Assembly (NCBI GenBank): GCA_015501055.1
Contig: JADNYV010000086.1
Span: 82,272-146,271 of the forward strand
Direction: 5' to 3'
DNA from: Mucidula mucida
Taxonomy: Eukaryota; Basidiomycota; Agaricomycetes; Agaricales; Physalacriaceae
Length of the DNA: 64,000 nt
Part shown: one piece after another, positions 24,887 to 36,065 of the stretch
How positions within the stretch are numbered: the first letter of the stretch is position 1
Layout of the letters: each line of letters begins with the position of its first letter
Translations under genes and position numbers: made by a program
The notes under the pieces: model-generated
What the model was told of the DNA's origin: nothing
The model's input: the letters and a program-made list of their open reading frames with translations, nothing else
The model's database searches: none

Positions 24887-25635
24887 GAGTAGCTCGAGAT
24901 CCCCTGTCTACGCATCGAAGGAGAGTCCTGTATCCTTTATAATCAACATCAAGACAGATAAAAGTCGGCGATAGAGCCCGATCACTTGTAAAGTTCAAAG
25001 TAAGAACGATGGTGTGATTGAACTGCATATGGAGCGGATCGACTAGATCCACCATAATTCGCGCGCGCAAGGTAACCGAACCCAGTTTCTTTTTAACCTC
25101 GCTGCACAAGTCGCCGAACCTAGTCAGCCACCAAAGGAGGAGAGGGCGAAGGGTGTACTTACTCTCGATCCAGAGCGCGATTGACTGGTGTCGCTTCAAT
25201 ACGAACGTGATATAGTGGGTATCACGACGCCTTATTTGACGCTTATCAGTGCATACTACGCACCGCCGTTGGGGACAGAACCACCTAGAGAAGATGCTGA
25301 AGACAATAGCAAAATGCCTATGGTACCAATCAAATTCCAGCGTATTTCAACGGAACAAAGAAAACGTACTTCGCTCTCGGGTAAGCCCTATAGTTGTAGT
25401 CTTTACCTTCTGAGTGCGCCCGGCCACAACGTTGTACTATCCCCATACGATTAAGACTCGTCGAAGGAGGTTAGAATGTATCATGAAACAGTCAGTTCAG
25501 AAAACATCAAGGTGTGGAATTCCTCTCCAGGAAAACTTGGTTGTTAAGCAGACAAAACGCGAACGGGAGGCTGGGGAAAACCGTTGGATTACTACCCTCA
25601 ACAAAACGTCGCTATCGTCCAATGAACATCTGGGG
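24887..25635. other. Unresolved region with possible minus-strand exons
   Basis: On the minus strand, an exon-like pair reads 'YHVRIEATPVNRALDRE', an intron of about 45 nt, then 'FGDLCSEVKKKLGSVTLRAR' with a further coding-like stretch to about 25000. I do not recognise the family and cannot find a start or end. It lies just downstream of the prefoldin 3 gene and could be a separate small gene. Confidence 0.25.
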
Positions 25636-26467
25636 TTAGCCTTTGCTTGCAGCCGCCTCTTTTTCCCTACGTTCCCGCCTCCTCTTGACGTCCCAATTGT
25701 ACACGCGCGCGATGTTGACCTCCATCACAGTGAGCTGCTCTCGCAAGAATTCGAGGTCCTCGATAGTATTCGCTAATGACTTTTCTGCCGCACTGAGCTT
25801 GGACTGTAATAGTTCAATAGCTTCTGGTATCGGGTAAGAGAGCATGACATTTGCCTGGTGAAGAATAAGCATGGACTAAGGCCATAAGAGACTAGTAGAC
25901 ATACCCCCAGCCAAAGATACACCGTGTCACTGTCTTCCAGTTCCGCCTCCGCGTACAATGTTTCGTTCAACTCGAACGTCGTGCGCAATGTCTTCGCAGA
26001 TGTTTCTGCGTCGTCATCGTCGTCATCTACATCATCGGCTGCTTTGCCCTTGCCTTCCTGCCATCACATTAAATAAGTATTCGTCGCACAGACAAATGGA
26101 CGGTGTACCCACGCGTCGCTCCTGTAGATATTCGACCATGTCCAAGGTCTTCTGGTAGTCCGGTATTTTGTCCTCTAGGCCCAGCCGCCGCTGCGCCAAA
26201 TTGGCATCCATAAATCGGTATTTTCTGCATGAGTGTCAACTCAATATCAGAATCATGGTATCGTACATACCCTATCGCGTCGTTGAAGGCCTTCAACGGC
26301 CCATCAGCGTCGCCGTCGGGGCCACCCACGTATTTTTCGACATCCGCCTGTATGTTCCGTTATTTTCTTGCCATTTCCAGGGCAGAATGACCGACAATAA
26401 AAGGTGCTTTTGGTATGCCGCGCGGGTTCTTCTCTTCGGATACAACGGATCTGGTCTCCATCTCCAT
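25636..26467 (-). CDS. Prefoldin subunit 3
   Basis: Alpha-type subunit of the hexameric prefoldin co-chaperone, which hands nascent actin and tubulin to the cytosolic chaperonin CCT. Start ATG 26467 ('MEMETRSVVSEEKNPRGIPK'). Then come 'ADVEKYVGG', 'KYRFMDANLAQRR', a Lys/Asp-rich linker, 'LRTTFELNETLYAEAELEDS', 'SYPIPEAIELLQSKLSAAEK' and 'EDLEFLREQLTVMEVNIARV', ending 'RVYNWDVKRRRERREKE' and stop at 25636. The two coiled-coil helices joined by beta hairpins are as expected, and 'MEVNxARVYNWDV' is diagnostic of subunit 3. Five or so short introns, no lesion seen. A decayed duplicate lies at about 35.0-35.6 kb. Confidence 0.88.
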
Positions 26468-27149
26468 TACGGCCTATTAGCGCTGTGATTGCGGCTGGTC
26501 GTCGTCGTCGGCGACGATGAGCGCGATGTGTATGATGGGGGAAAGCAAGAGTAGTCAGATTACGTCATCGACCATCACACCCACTTACGCCCACACTTGA
26601 AGTTATACGCGTACGCGTACCTTTGCTCTCGTTCTCGTAACGTGAGGGGGGCTGAAGCAAACTTAATCACTGGACTAGACATATCAAGTGCTCCTAGTTG
26701 GCTTCTCCCTTTCTTTCCGTTCATGCATCGCTGACAATGTATACAAGGTCAATCCCGAGACAAACGATTCCCAAACAGTGTATGACCTCCCTTCAGCTTT
26801 CCTGTTACGACTCTGCTCCGCGTATACAGGACGCTTCTCAACATGATCCTATTCAGACATCTCATTCGCCAGTGACTTCGCTTTTGCTAGGCCGATGTCT
26901 TCATGTCTTCACTTCGCTCTTCTCCCGCATGCAGCCTTGACGTTCGCAAACTCAGAATCTGCGATAGGAAGCAAGGCCGTTTAGCCCCCGCGACTATGAC
27001 GCATGGCAGACTACAGCACCAGCGCCTTTACCTGCGGAAGTTGCCCGCCTGGTGGGACACTTTTTCCTTTTCTAAAGCACAGCGACCGACTATTGACGTG
27101 TGCTGTGCTGTGCTTCTTGAAACTTCCAGCGCTTAAGACTCTATTCTCA
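26468..27149. other. Intergenic, no gene recognised
   Basis: This includes the promoter side of prefoldin 3. Open frames are short and without recognisable content. Confidence 0.35.
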
Positions 27150-28181
27150 ATGACAGCTACCACAGCCCCGAAGCGAGATCAAAAGCAAAGGACTCTCCGT
27201 GGCTGTAAGTGGTAACGGCATATCATCGCCTCATGTTCGGTCTTCACTGTTCATATGCGCCAGTGCACATCATCGTCCTTTGATGTATGTGTCAAATACC
27301 TCCTAGACTTTGACCGACGAGGATCTGAGGCTCTACAGTCTGTACTTCGACAGTTGGCATGCGCCCTCAGTAAGTAACGCCTTGAGTATGGACAATGAAC
27401 AACGCTCTGAACAAATTTAGACAATTTCACGAGTTGACCATAAGAATCAACAGCTACGACAATGACAGCTACACGCCGCTCAAGCACGCTGTTCAAGATG
27501 CCATTCAATTCGAGGCATACTTGACAAACGATCTCCATGTTCCTTCGGAAAACATCTCTCGACTTCACGATACGGCCGCTACGCGAAATGCCATCCTTGA
27601 TGCGCTTCAGGCTCTGATCCACGACGAAAAGATCGTCAAAGATCAGTGCAGTATCATTATTTTCTATGCTGGACATGGCAGTTACGCTGAAAAGCCCGCC
27701 GGCTGGGAAGATTGAGAAACTGCTGGCGGGCACGCGGAGATGCTCTGTCCGATTGACCTCGGTGGAAAAGATGAGAGTGGGAAGACGATAGAAGGATTTT
27801 CAGACCGAACCATCAGCGCCCTCCTCGATGACTTGTCTGCCGCCAAAGGAAACAATATTGTAAGTACTTTAACCAGTTGTGCACGGCGCTCAACGCTCAT
27901 GTCTCTGATTGAAGACACTTATCCTCGACTGTTGTCATTCGGCTGGCATGAGCAGACAAGGTCTGGAACAGCTCCCTGACGACTACACTGCGCGCATCAT
28001 CACCAATCCGCCACCATTATCAAGCGACTGCGATGCTAGTATATGGTCAACGCCTGGTCGACGTGGGATTGCTATCGCGCAAAGATTCTCTGGGACCGCT
28101 CTAGAGTCGCATGTGCTCATCGCAGCTTGTAACAGCCGTCAAAGAGCTTTCGAAATAACATTGAAAGGGGGTGGAGAATGA
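27150..28181 (+). pseudogene. Caspase-domain (metacaspase-like, C14) gene, broken
   Basis: The frame carries 'INSYDNDSYTPLKHAVQDA', 'LHVPSENISRLHD', 'IIIFYAGHGSYAEKPAGWED', then 'AEMLCPIDLGG', 'RTISALLDDLSAAKGNNI', an intron with acceptor near 27911, and 'TLILDCCHSAGMS'. His of YAGHG and Cys of DCCHS are the expected catalytic dyad of clan CD caspase-like proteases. After 'AGWED' an in-frame TGA (27713-27715) falls where family members usually have Trp. The C-terminus stops at 28181 after 'SHVLIAACNSRQRA', short of the usual p10-like end, and an F-box pseudogene starts 100 bp later. A 5' exon may begin at ATG 27150, uncertain. The fold was probably once part of a larger cell-death protein. 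Confidence 0.7.
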
Positions 28182-28281
28182 CACGTGATCGCCATATTCA
28201 TGTTTGTTGGTAAACAGCCAACCAAACAGCGCGTTCCTTTCCCGGAGACTCCGCACTGCATTCTGAACGCGACACTAGAAC

Positions 28282-30078
28282 ATGCCATTCTGTGGGTACA
28301 TTCAACTCTTACTTGTTCATGTGTTCTGATGCCGCCTCTAGCCTTCGAAAATTCGTGGACTGCATGCGATGGAGCCGCAGAATGCCCATGTCCGAACCAC
28401 TTCCCCGCTACATTGCGTCTTGAGTCTGTGTTTCGCGATCCCATTGACGATGATCCTTCCTTGTATCGTCTTGCCACCGGAAATGATTGTCCCACGCCTA
28501 TTCAGGAAAAATATCTAGCCAGTTCCTTGTCGGATACGAAATCCAACATGGAGAATGTCGATCGTTCACTTGAAAAAACCACGCAGTCGCGACACGCCCT
28601 CTTGTCCGAACTTGCAACAGTTGAGTTTCAGCTGTTGCGTGACCACCGCGACCAGTTGTTGGGCGCAGTCGAGAGGAGGGAGCTCCGATCAGGCGTATGC
28701 CGCCCGAGATACTCGCTCATATCCTTTATTTCGTACTTGAAAAGCCTGTGCGTCGCTTGAAGAGAGGTAGTCTATATTACCATTCCGACTCGGAGACGCC
28801 TGATCCTGGCACGCAATGGGAATTGGATGCGATAGAGGACCCCCTGGGCGAATATTAGGGCGTCTGTCGTTGGTGGAGACGAGACATTCTTAACTGTCCA
28901 ATGCTTTGGTCGCAGATCCTCATCGTCGCTTGGCCCGATTACTTCGAAGATACCGATCCAGTCTATGCAGGCTATGCTCGTTACCTTTCGCAACACATCA
29001 GCCGCGCGGGACACGCCATTCTTGATGTCTACATCACATTGGTTGGACATGGACCATTTGACGAAATGGACCCGCTCCCTCTGCAGGTCTTAACCACGTT
29101 GCACTCTATCGCACCTCGAATTCGGAACCTCCATATTGCCCTCCCCGCGGAAATGATCCGAGATCTTCATCCTCTTTGTGATGACTTGACATCGAAATAC
29201 ACAACCTAACGCCTCAGGTCTCCGACGATAATTCCATGGCGCTTTTCGCCAATCTCCCTAATCTCATTGTCTACAAGACAGTAGATATAACCGACCCAAT
29301 GGGTTGGTATCAAATCCCTTGGAACCAGCTCAAGCGGTATTCCGTTAAATTTGGCCCGTCCCCGCCAGATTTTGAATCCCAAAGCGCCCTCTCAGTCCTA
29401 CAGCGCGCTAGCCTTCTCGAGCGGGTCGTTCTAGAGCTGTCCATTGGTTCCTTGTCCCTTCGGATTGATACCGATCATATTGTTTGCGCTCACCTTACAT
29501 CTCTAAAACTACGCCTCCATCATCACAGAGGTGAAAATTCCTTCCTGCAGATATTTACGCATTGCACATTTCCCAAGTTGACGGATTTAGACGTTGAAAT
29601 TCCTCTTGTTATGTGGGAGTCTGCGGTCTTTCACGGTCTTGTGGTTTGCCTTCAGCGCTCCCGGAGTCCACTCTCTGCCTTGACATACCGGGGGAGCGAA
29701 ATCGAGTCAACGGACATGATCGCGCTCTTGGAGTCCATCCCCACTCTCACGACGGTTTTCATGGAAGACGGTTCAGGCATCGATGACGCTATCCTACGCT
29801 GCCTCTACGTTCCCCAAGATCGAGATGCTGTCGTACGTGTTCCGGGGCTTCGCTCCTTGTACATTGACGGTGACATTCAACTCGATCCATCTTTACTCAT
29901 GGATATGGTGAAAAGTCGCTGGGATGTTGCTCCACTGCGTTCAGTCGATCTCTACTGGGCAATGACTGAAGAGACTTACGCCAAAGCACAGGGTGCTGTG
30001 CCTGGATTGAAGCCGTATGAAGCGCTGGGACTGGAATTGAAATTATCGACTTATTATATACAGAGACATGTACTGTAG
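28282..30078 (+). pseudogene. F-box protein pseudogene B
   Basis: Same architecture as the intact paralogue at 31396-33233: 10-nt first exon ATGCCATTCT, intron to about 28342, Cys motif (CDGAAECPCPNHF), helical segment, F-box ('APIRRMPPEILAHILYF' to 'VCRWWRRDILNCPMLW'), then the LRR-like C-terminus to 30078. Three lesions are seen: a one-base frameshift near 28680 between 'GAVERR' and 'APIRR'; a TAG (28856-28858) where paralogues have Gln in FQLVCRRW; and a one-base deletion near 29193 between 'DDLT' and 'IEIHNL'. The C-terminal 280 residues remain open. A pseudogene, about 100 bp downstream of the broken caspase gene. Confidence 0.72.
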
Positions 30079-30318
30079 TCGTCGTTCGAGTGCGCTGTAT
30101 GCCGCATTGAGAAATTAAGACTAATGTACTTATTCAATGGCGAATAGCTGCTAGTTGTCTTGAATTCACCTTGTACGCGCACGCATACCTTTCTCTCGAT
30201 ACCAAAACATGGCAAGCATTAAGAACTCTTTCGCCACTCCATGGACAACAATCGCGAGCCTTGCTTACAGACTCCACATTCCGTGACTGGCAAATATACT
30301 ACCGACTATTACGTTTGT

Positions 30319-30907
30319 TCAACTAGATAGCCCACTCGGACCTACTTCCTTCAACAAGACATCAATGGTCGTGCCCTTGTACCCGAGCCGCTCCGGTCCA
30401 GGATCGTTAAAGACACTGCCAAAAGTTTGAAAGAAACGAGAAAGCCTGCAACCAATCAACGTACATGTAGCCACGATCGGGAGGAATTCCCAGCTCCTTC
30501 TCGATAAACGCAAAAAACGCGTTGCTATATCCGGCGTTGGTGAACGTTGGCAGACCCAGGACGTCAAGCTGGGCGGTGTAGGGTCAAGTGGACAATCTAT
30601 CGCGGAAAACGCTTACGATGGTCATGCGGAAGGCAGGCTCGTGGGTACCGCCGAAAATGAGGCTCTCGTTGTACTTGTACATGACGGCCCAATACTTGTT
30701 CATGCTTAGGACAGAGATGCCATACTTAGGACATCGTTAAATAAATGAAGCTTTTGACTATGGGTTAACGAGCGAGTACCTCGGCTAGGGCAGCAGTAAA
30801 GACTTTCTCATCGGGAACCTAGATAAAAAGAGCAGATCAATACATGGCTGAGCATTAGAAGCGTAGAAGCTTGCCTTGACATTGGTGGTAATTTCGAGGA
30901 TGGGCAT
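30319..30907 (-). CDS. MIF-like tautomerase, copy 1
   Basis: Macrophage-migration-inhibitory-factor/tautomerase superfamily, a small trimeric enzyme whose Pro after Met is the catalytic base. Exon 1 'MPILEITTNVK' keeps that Pro. Then come 'VPDEKVFTAALAE', 'YGISVLSMNKYWAVMYKYNE', 'LIFGGTHEPAF', 'LDVLGLPTFTNAGYSNAFFA' and 'IEKELGIPPDRGYI', ending 'LLKEVGPSGLSS'. The alignment to MIF is clear at 'FGGT.EPA', 'YS' and 'LGI.PDR'. The first intron uses a GC donor (AAG|GCAAGC), with GT..AG elsewhere. It is divergent from the intact F-box gene 31396-33233, with 488 bp between the starts; the same pairing is repeated twice more in the window. It appears intact. Function in the fungus unknown. Confidence 0.75.
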
Positions 30908-31395
30908 GGTTAGTTAGTGGTGCTTCGCATGGAGTAATTGCCGACACCAGATCAAGTATGTGGGATCTGAGACCATGTTTCTCCCGTGCGTGCCTAAAAC
31001 AGTCAAAAGAGATCGCATAGCCTACACGTCCACAGAAAGATACTCGCAGGTCAGAAGTACTCGTGAGTGTCCACGAATACGCCCAGGAGCCAACTTTGAA
31101 CGATGGTATCAAACCAGTGATAAAACGAGGGAAAGGATGTATTTTGAGACAGGGGAAAACAAGCAGAAGACGAAAGCAAAAAAATGAGATTGGTTAGCTT
31201 TGTTAGAGTAACTGCCAGATCAAGCACGGGAAGAGGATGCGCGACTGACAAAGGTTCCCAAAGAGATACAATCCAAGAAACGCGCGAAGGGAAGATCCAA
31301 CTTGATGAGAGTCGAAACCAACCAAGAAGCGGGATGATCGGCATTTCGGACTATTGCATTTCTTCGCCAGAACCATCAAATCTCCGAATACTTGC
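30908..31395. promoter_or_regulatory. Shared divergent promoter, MIF copy 1 / F-box C
   Basis: A 488-bp interval between the divergent starts. Much of it is recognisable again at 45847-46391 and 52870-53325, including the words GGTCTCAGATC and CGGGAGAAACATGG near the MIF side. Duplication of the whole interval with both genes suggests it travels as one unit. Confidence 0.5.
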
Positions 31396-33233
31396 ATGCC
31401 TTTTTGTGAGTATGGCAACAACCAATGCATTCGCTGGACTCATACGCCTTTCTGTTAGCCTTCAACGACACCTGGTCGTGCTGTGATGGGGCGAGATGGC
31501 CTTGCCCAAACCATCTTGGGCCCGACTGGTGTCTGCCATTGGTCTTTCCTGATACCATCGACAGTCATCCTACTCTACGTCACGTTGCCAGCGGAAATGA
31601 ATGTCCTACGGGCGAAGATGAGGACGTTATCAACCGCACCATACCCATCCTTCAGTCCGAGCTTCAGGCGACGGAAAATAAGTCACAAAAACTTACGCGA
31701 CTCCAGGCCGCCCTTCGCCTTGAGCTGGACAAAATAGAGGGAGAATTGGTCCGCCTGCGCGAGCATCATGACGTGCTGACGCGTGCCCTTGATCGTAGGA
31801 GCGGAATCATGGCACCGATTAGACGACTTCCCACCGAAATCCTAACCGACATTCTTTGGAACACGATATTACTACCGTTTCCGTTCGGACATCCAGCGAT
31901 GTATAGGTCCGAGGGCGATGTTGAACTCGAATCATTTCAGCTCGTCTGCAGACGATGGAGGCGTGTCGTACTCCAATCTCCAACGCTTTGGTCCCAGATT
32001 CATATCGACCCGCAAGCCTCGCGTTTCCTAACCTCCAATTCATGTGGAGCTCGCAGTCTTGTCCGTCGTATGAGCCGTAGTGCTCACACTGAACTGGACG
32101 TCAAAATTTACTGCCTCTTCCCCGATCGTAATGAACAGCCACTTCCGCTTTTGCTTGTGGCCCTGCTCGTACAATTCTGTTCCCGTATCAGATTCCTGTG
32201 GCTCTGCTTGTCCCCATCGCAGATGCTTAGTCTCTCCCGTCTGCAGGAGTCTTTTCATTTGTTGAGGTACCTGTATGTAGACGACTACATGCCCAATCTT
32301 TTGCCACTGAAGCTATTCGACCAAGCGCCCAAGCTAGTTATCTACGACACAATCCACCGGACAAACAGCAGCCGGATTGATATCCCTTGGTCGCAGATCC
32401 TCCGTTATTCAGCCTCCGGCTATGCTAATATCCTCCACGCATTGGAGGGCCTTGAGGCCGCGGGCAGCCTCCAAGAGGGTATATTCTCCATGGCTTCGGG
32501 TTCCCAAACACCCCTTCGAGTTGGACGCGATCCGATCGTATGCACTAAACTCACCTGCTTAACAGTCTACGTACCAGAGACCGCCCGTGTGGTCGAAGAT
32601 GCACACCCGCTTTGCCACCTGTTCGAGCAGTGTTCCTTTCCCGCACTGGATCAACTATATGTCTCCACCCGCGGAGTTACAATCCCAGATGACGAGGCCG
32701 ACACAACAGACACGTTTCATGCTCGACTTCTTTGTATCCAGCGCTCGCGGAGTCCTCTTTCCGTGTTGTCGTATGACCATGGACCGGTCGCGCCTGCGGA
32801 TGTTGACGCATGCTTCCGGACAACGCCTACTATATTTTACGTCGAGTTCACGAGAATCTCGTCCGGTCTCAACGACGCAGCGTTCCAAAGCCTCCATGTC
32901 CAGCCGGGGCAAGTCGATATTTGCGCTCCCTGGCTAGAATCCATGCTCTTTGAAGGAGAGCTTGGATTTAATGCCGCATATTTTGCAGCAGTGGTCAAAA
33001 GTCGTTGGGATGTTGCACCCCTATATTCGATTGACTTGCACTGGCACGTAGTGACGGATGAGCGGGATTGGGGGGATGTTGATCCAGAGGTAGAAGTAAA
33101 GACAAGTCGTTGGATATTGGAAGGCACTACTCTAGAAGACGAGCTCGACGGCTACGCGGAACGGGGAATGTACCTCGCTATATGCACGCAGGGGTGTGAT
33201 GCACTAGTAGAGTCGCAGATTCAGTACCTCTGA
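31396..33233 (+). CDS. F-box protein with N-terminal Cys motif, intact copy C
   Basis: Probable substrate-recognition subunit of an SCF ubiquitin ligase. Exon 1 is ten bases (31396-31405, ATGCCTTTTT), intron 31406-31458, exon 2 31459-33233, giving 594 residues. Order: Cys motif (CCDGARWPCPNHLG, residues ~9-22); acidic linker 'NECPTGEDEDVINRT'; helical, likely coiled-coil stretch ~55-105; F-box at ~112-165 ('APIRRLPTEILTDILW' to 'FQLVCRRWRRVVLQSPTLW'); then a leucine-rich C-terminal half with repeat-like 'LRSLYxDG' and 'VVKSRWDVAPL' segments. It is the least damaged member with E (43976-45846). The F-box call is firm; the substrate is unknown. Confidence 0.78.
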
Positions 33234-33545
33234 ATCTACGACAGAACTGCGCTGCGTAACAGGCTTATCTACTCTTTTACTACTGTAGTTGATACAAGCG
33301 AGCTGTACATATGTGGCGAGGAGAGAAAATCGGAGGCCGGTCTCCGTGTTCAGTGTGAAGTACGGTGGTCCATTCGAGTCAGTCTGACTACTCGGTTACA
33401 ACGGATTCTCTGCTAGAGAGACGAGGCAAGGATCAAATCAATGAGGGTCGTGACTGAAGCGGAGCGGAACGTTCGGCACCTCGGGTATGAAGGATCGGCC
33501 CTTCCGTCGCTTTCCTTTGGACAACGAGGAAGGACCGATATTTTC
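33234..33545. other. Spacer between tandem F-box copies
   Basis: Holds the 3' flank of copy C and the 5' flank of copy D. Bases after about 33430 match the flank of copy E (near 45870-46010, opposite strand), so the duplication extends beyond the coding part. Confidence 0.5.
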
Positions 33546-34630
33546 ATGCCATTTTGTAAGTACAAACAATGGTCCGTGTTATCGTTGAACTCATACAGTT
33601 TTTTTATCAGCTTCCAAAGACAACTGGGTGCGCTGCGATGGGGCGTCGAGCTGTCCGTGCCCGAATCATCTTGGTCCCGAATGGCGTTTACCAATGGTCT
33701 TTCCTGGTACCATCAACGACCATCCTTCCCTTCGCCACATCGCCAATGGTAACAAATGTCCGACGAGCGACGATGAGGATGTGATCAACAAGAGCATACC
33801 CGCCCTCGAGGCACAGCTTCAGACGACGATGGCCGCTTCCGAAAAGCTGATGCGACTCCAGAAACGGATGCCTCCCAGACGCCCCTCCGGCCTGTCCTTG
33901 ACGCAATTACATGTACTTCCCTCTCGTATCTAAAAGTGTACGTGGGACGCTCCGCACACCTCGACAAAAATGCACATCCTCTACGGCAGCTTTTTGCGCA
34001 ATGTGTCTTTCCGGCATTGCGTCGACTTCACGTCGGTACTGACGGTACTTGGTCCCCAAAACGTGAGCGCGACACACCAGAAACTTTTCATGCCATCCTT
34101 CTATGTCTCCAGCGCTCCGGATGCCAACTTACAAAGTTTACATACGACCATGGTCCTGTCGCACCGGCGGATGTTTGCGAATTCTTTCGCACACAGCACA
34201 GTTTATCTTGGATCCTATTATCGGGCATTTCTTCTGGTCTCAATAACGAGGCCTTGGAAAGTCTTTGGGTTCGGCCGGGCCAAGCCGACGTTTGGGCCCC
34301 CAACCTAACATCTCTCGTTCTAGAAGGGGATTTGGAGTTTGATGCTGTTACTTTCGCGGCAATAGTGGATAGTCGCTGGTGTGTAGCACCACTATCTCGG
34401 ATTCACGTGCACTGGCATGAGGTGCATGACAAGCCTCGAGACGATTACTCTTCCGACTCGGAGTCAGACTCGATGATGATGCCGATCTGAAAGCCAAGAA
34501 AGCGCGTTGGGCGTCGGAAGGAGCTATCCTTGAGCAGGAATTTGAAGATTTAGAGGATCTTGGATTGGATCTTTATTTATGCACGGAGGGTTGTGAATCA
34601 TTAGTAGAGCGTCTGGACGAGTCCAAGTGA
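33546..34630 (+). pseudogene. F-box pseudogene D, internal-deletion derivative of copy E
   Basis: Near-identical to copy E (43976-45846) but lacking about 0.79 kb. It runs from the 10-nt first exon (33546-33555) and 'CDGASSCPCPNHLGPEW' to '...SEKLMRLQ', then jumps near 33861 straight to E's 'DASQTPLRP' region in another frame, stopping at 33933. Beyond it the C-terminal half is open (33936-34490) but has a one-base deletion in a GAT-repeat run at about 34471 relative to E. The homologous stop is at 34628-34630. The deletion removes the whole F-box. A non-functional remnant, and very recent judging from the nucleotide similarity to E. Confidence 0.82.
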
Positions 34631-34999
34631 TCAACCATCTCTTATTGTCGTGTTCTGCTTGCTGGCTAATGAATTGGCTGAAGAGCTCTCTGTCGACATT
34701 CCATGGAGCGCCTTAACTCTCAGATCTCAGCGTTCGCCATGGCTGTGCTGCGAACTCTCAATCACATGATCGCGTTCCGGCGCATCGGGACTCGGGCCGG
34801 AGTAAGATTGTAACTCGTTTTTCAACTTTGTCTTGACTCTTGACCGTCACTGTCTGGCGTCCAAATTCACTTCGCCTTCATGCGACCAAACTTCAGCTTG
34901 TTCCACTGTACATCCCTTACTAAACTGCATTAAACGCCTCAGGAAACCGATCTTCGATAAAGATGCAGAAATTTATCGCTACCGGAAGACAGTAATGCG
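34631..34999. other. Spacer, nothing recognised
   Basis: Flank between F-box pseudogene D and the decayed prefoldin copy. No supported feature. Confidence 0.35.
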
Positions 35000-35630
35000 T
35001 ACGGACAGTGCCCTAGGCGGCGACGCGAAAAGCCTTCGACAATGCAATATGTTAGGTGCGAGACTGCGATATCTTCTGTTGCGCTAACGGTCACGCAGAA
35101 GTGAACCCCGTTTTATGGATGCCAACCTAGCACGGCGGCGACAGGGCCTTGAGAAGACGCTGGACATGGTGGAATAATTGCCGAAGCGACGTGTGTGTAG
35201 ACCGTCCATCTCGCTGGGCGATCTATGCTGATTGTACGCGGTGACAGGAGGACAAGGGCAAGGCGGTGACGACGAAGCAGTTATAGCGGCAAAGCCTTGC
35301 GCCCGACGTTTGGGCTGAACAAAACCACTGAAAGATATGGATGTTGACTGGGGGTATGTGCATGCACCTCTTTTACGACTGTACTCTTTGCTCATCTTTT
35401 ACAAGACAAAACGTTACGCTCTCGATGCCATCGAACGATTGAAATCCAAGATTTGCGTAGCGGAGAAAGCATCCGGCGACGAGGACCTCGAATTTCTTGG
35501 ACAACAGCTCACAGCGAAGAGGTATACTTCGCGCGTGTATGCAACTGCAATGTTAAATAGACGGCGACAGCGCAGGAAACAGGCGGCTGGCAACGATGGC
35601 CACCCTTCAATATGCATTGACGTCTTTTGA
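35000..35630 (+). pseudogene. Decayed prefoldin subunit 3 copy
   Basis: Recognisable pieces of the prefoldin 3 gene at 25636-26467, on the opposite strand. About 35113-35190 reads 'RFMDANLARRRQGLEKTLDM' followed by an in-frame stop and 'LPKRR' (functional copy: 'RFMDANLAQRRLGLEDK'). About 35421-35590 reads 'ALDAIERLKSK', 'EDLEFLGQQLTA' and 'RRRQRRK' (functional copy: 'IPEAIELLQSK', 'EDLEFLREQLTV', 'RRRERRE'). Stops, indels and loss of the start show an old pseudogene. The intron near 35055-35098 is still visible, so it arose by DNA duplication rather than retroposition. Confidence 0.7.
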
Positions 35631-36065
35631 GGTTTATTCGACGGCTTTTAGTCTAGATTTTCGTTTCTGGTTTTCTAGCTCTTATCCTTCTGTCTGTCAT
35701 GGACCATCCACCAATGCATCTATTCCTACAGAAAAATTTTCCGGATGCGATCAGGTGTGCGTTTGTTTAAGGCTTTTGTGATGTTCTGTGTGACTCCGCG
35801 TGGGGGCTGCCTTGACTCCGCTTAGGGGAGGCTTTTCATGAGGAGCACTGGCAGCGCACTTATAGTCGCCTAACGCAATGGATCATAAAAAACGATATCT
35901 TCATTTGACATCAACAGCCGTTCTGTTCCAGTAAGTTGCCGCTCAAGATTGGGTGATAATCTCTGTGACTATAATATCTATCAGGTCGGTTCCGACGTCG
36001 GCCCTCGAATCATTGCAAATCATCAGGCCATCGTCGACTTTGGTCCTGCTTGTGCCCATTTCAAC
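35631..36065. other. Spacer, nothing recognised
   Basis: No supported coding region or repeat. The last 100 bases lie upstream of the decayed F-box-like gene. Confidence 0.35.
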
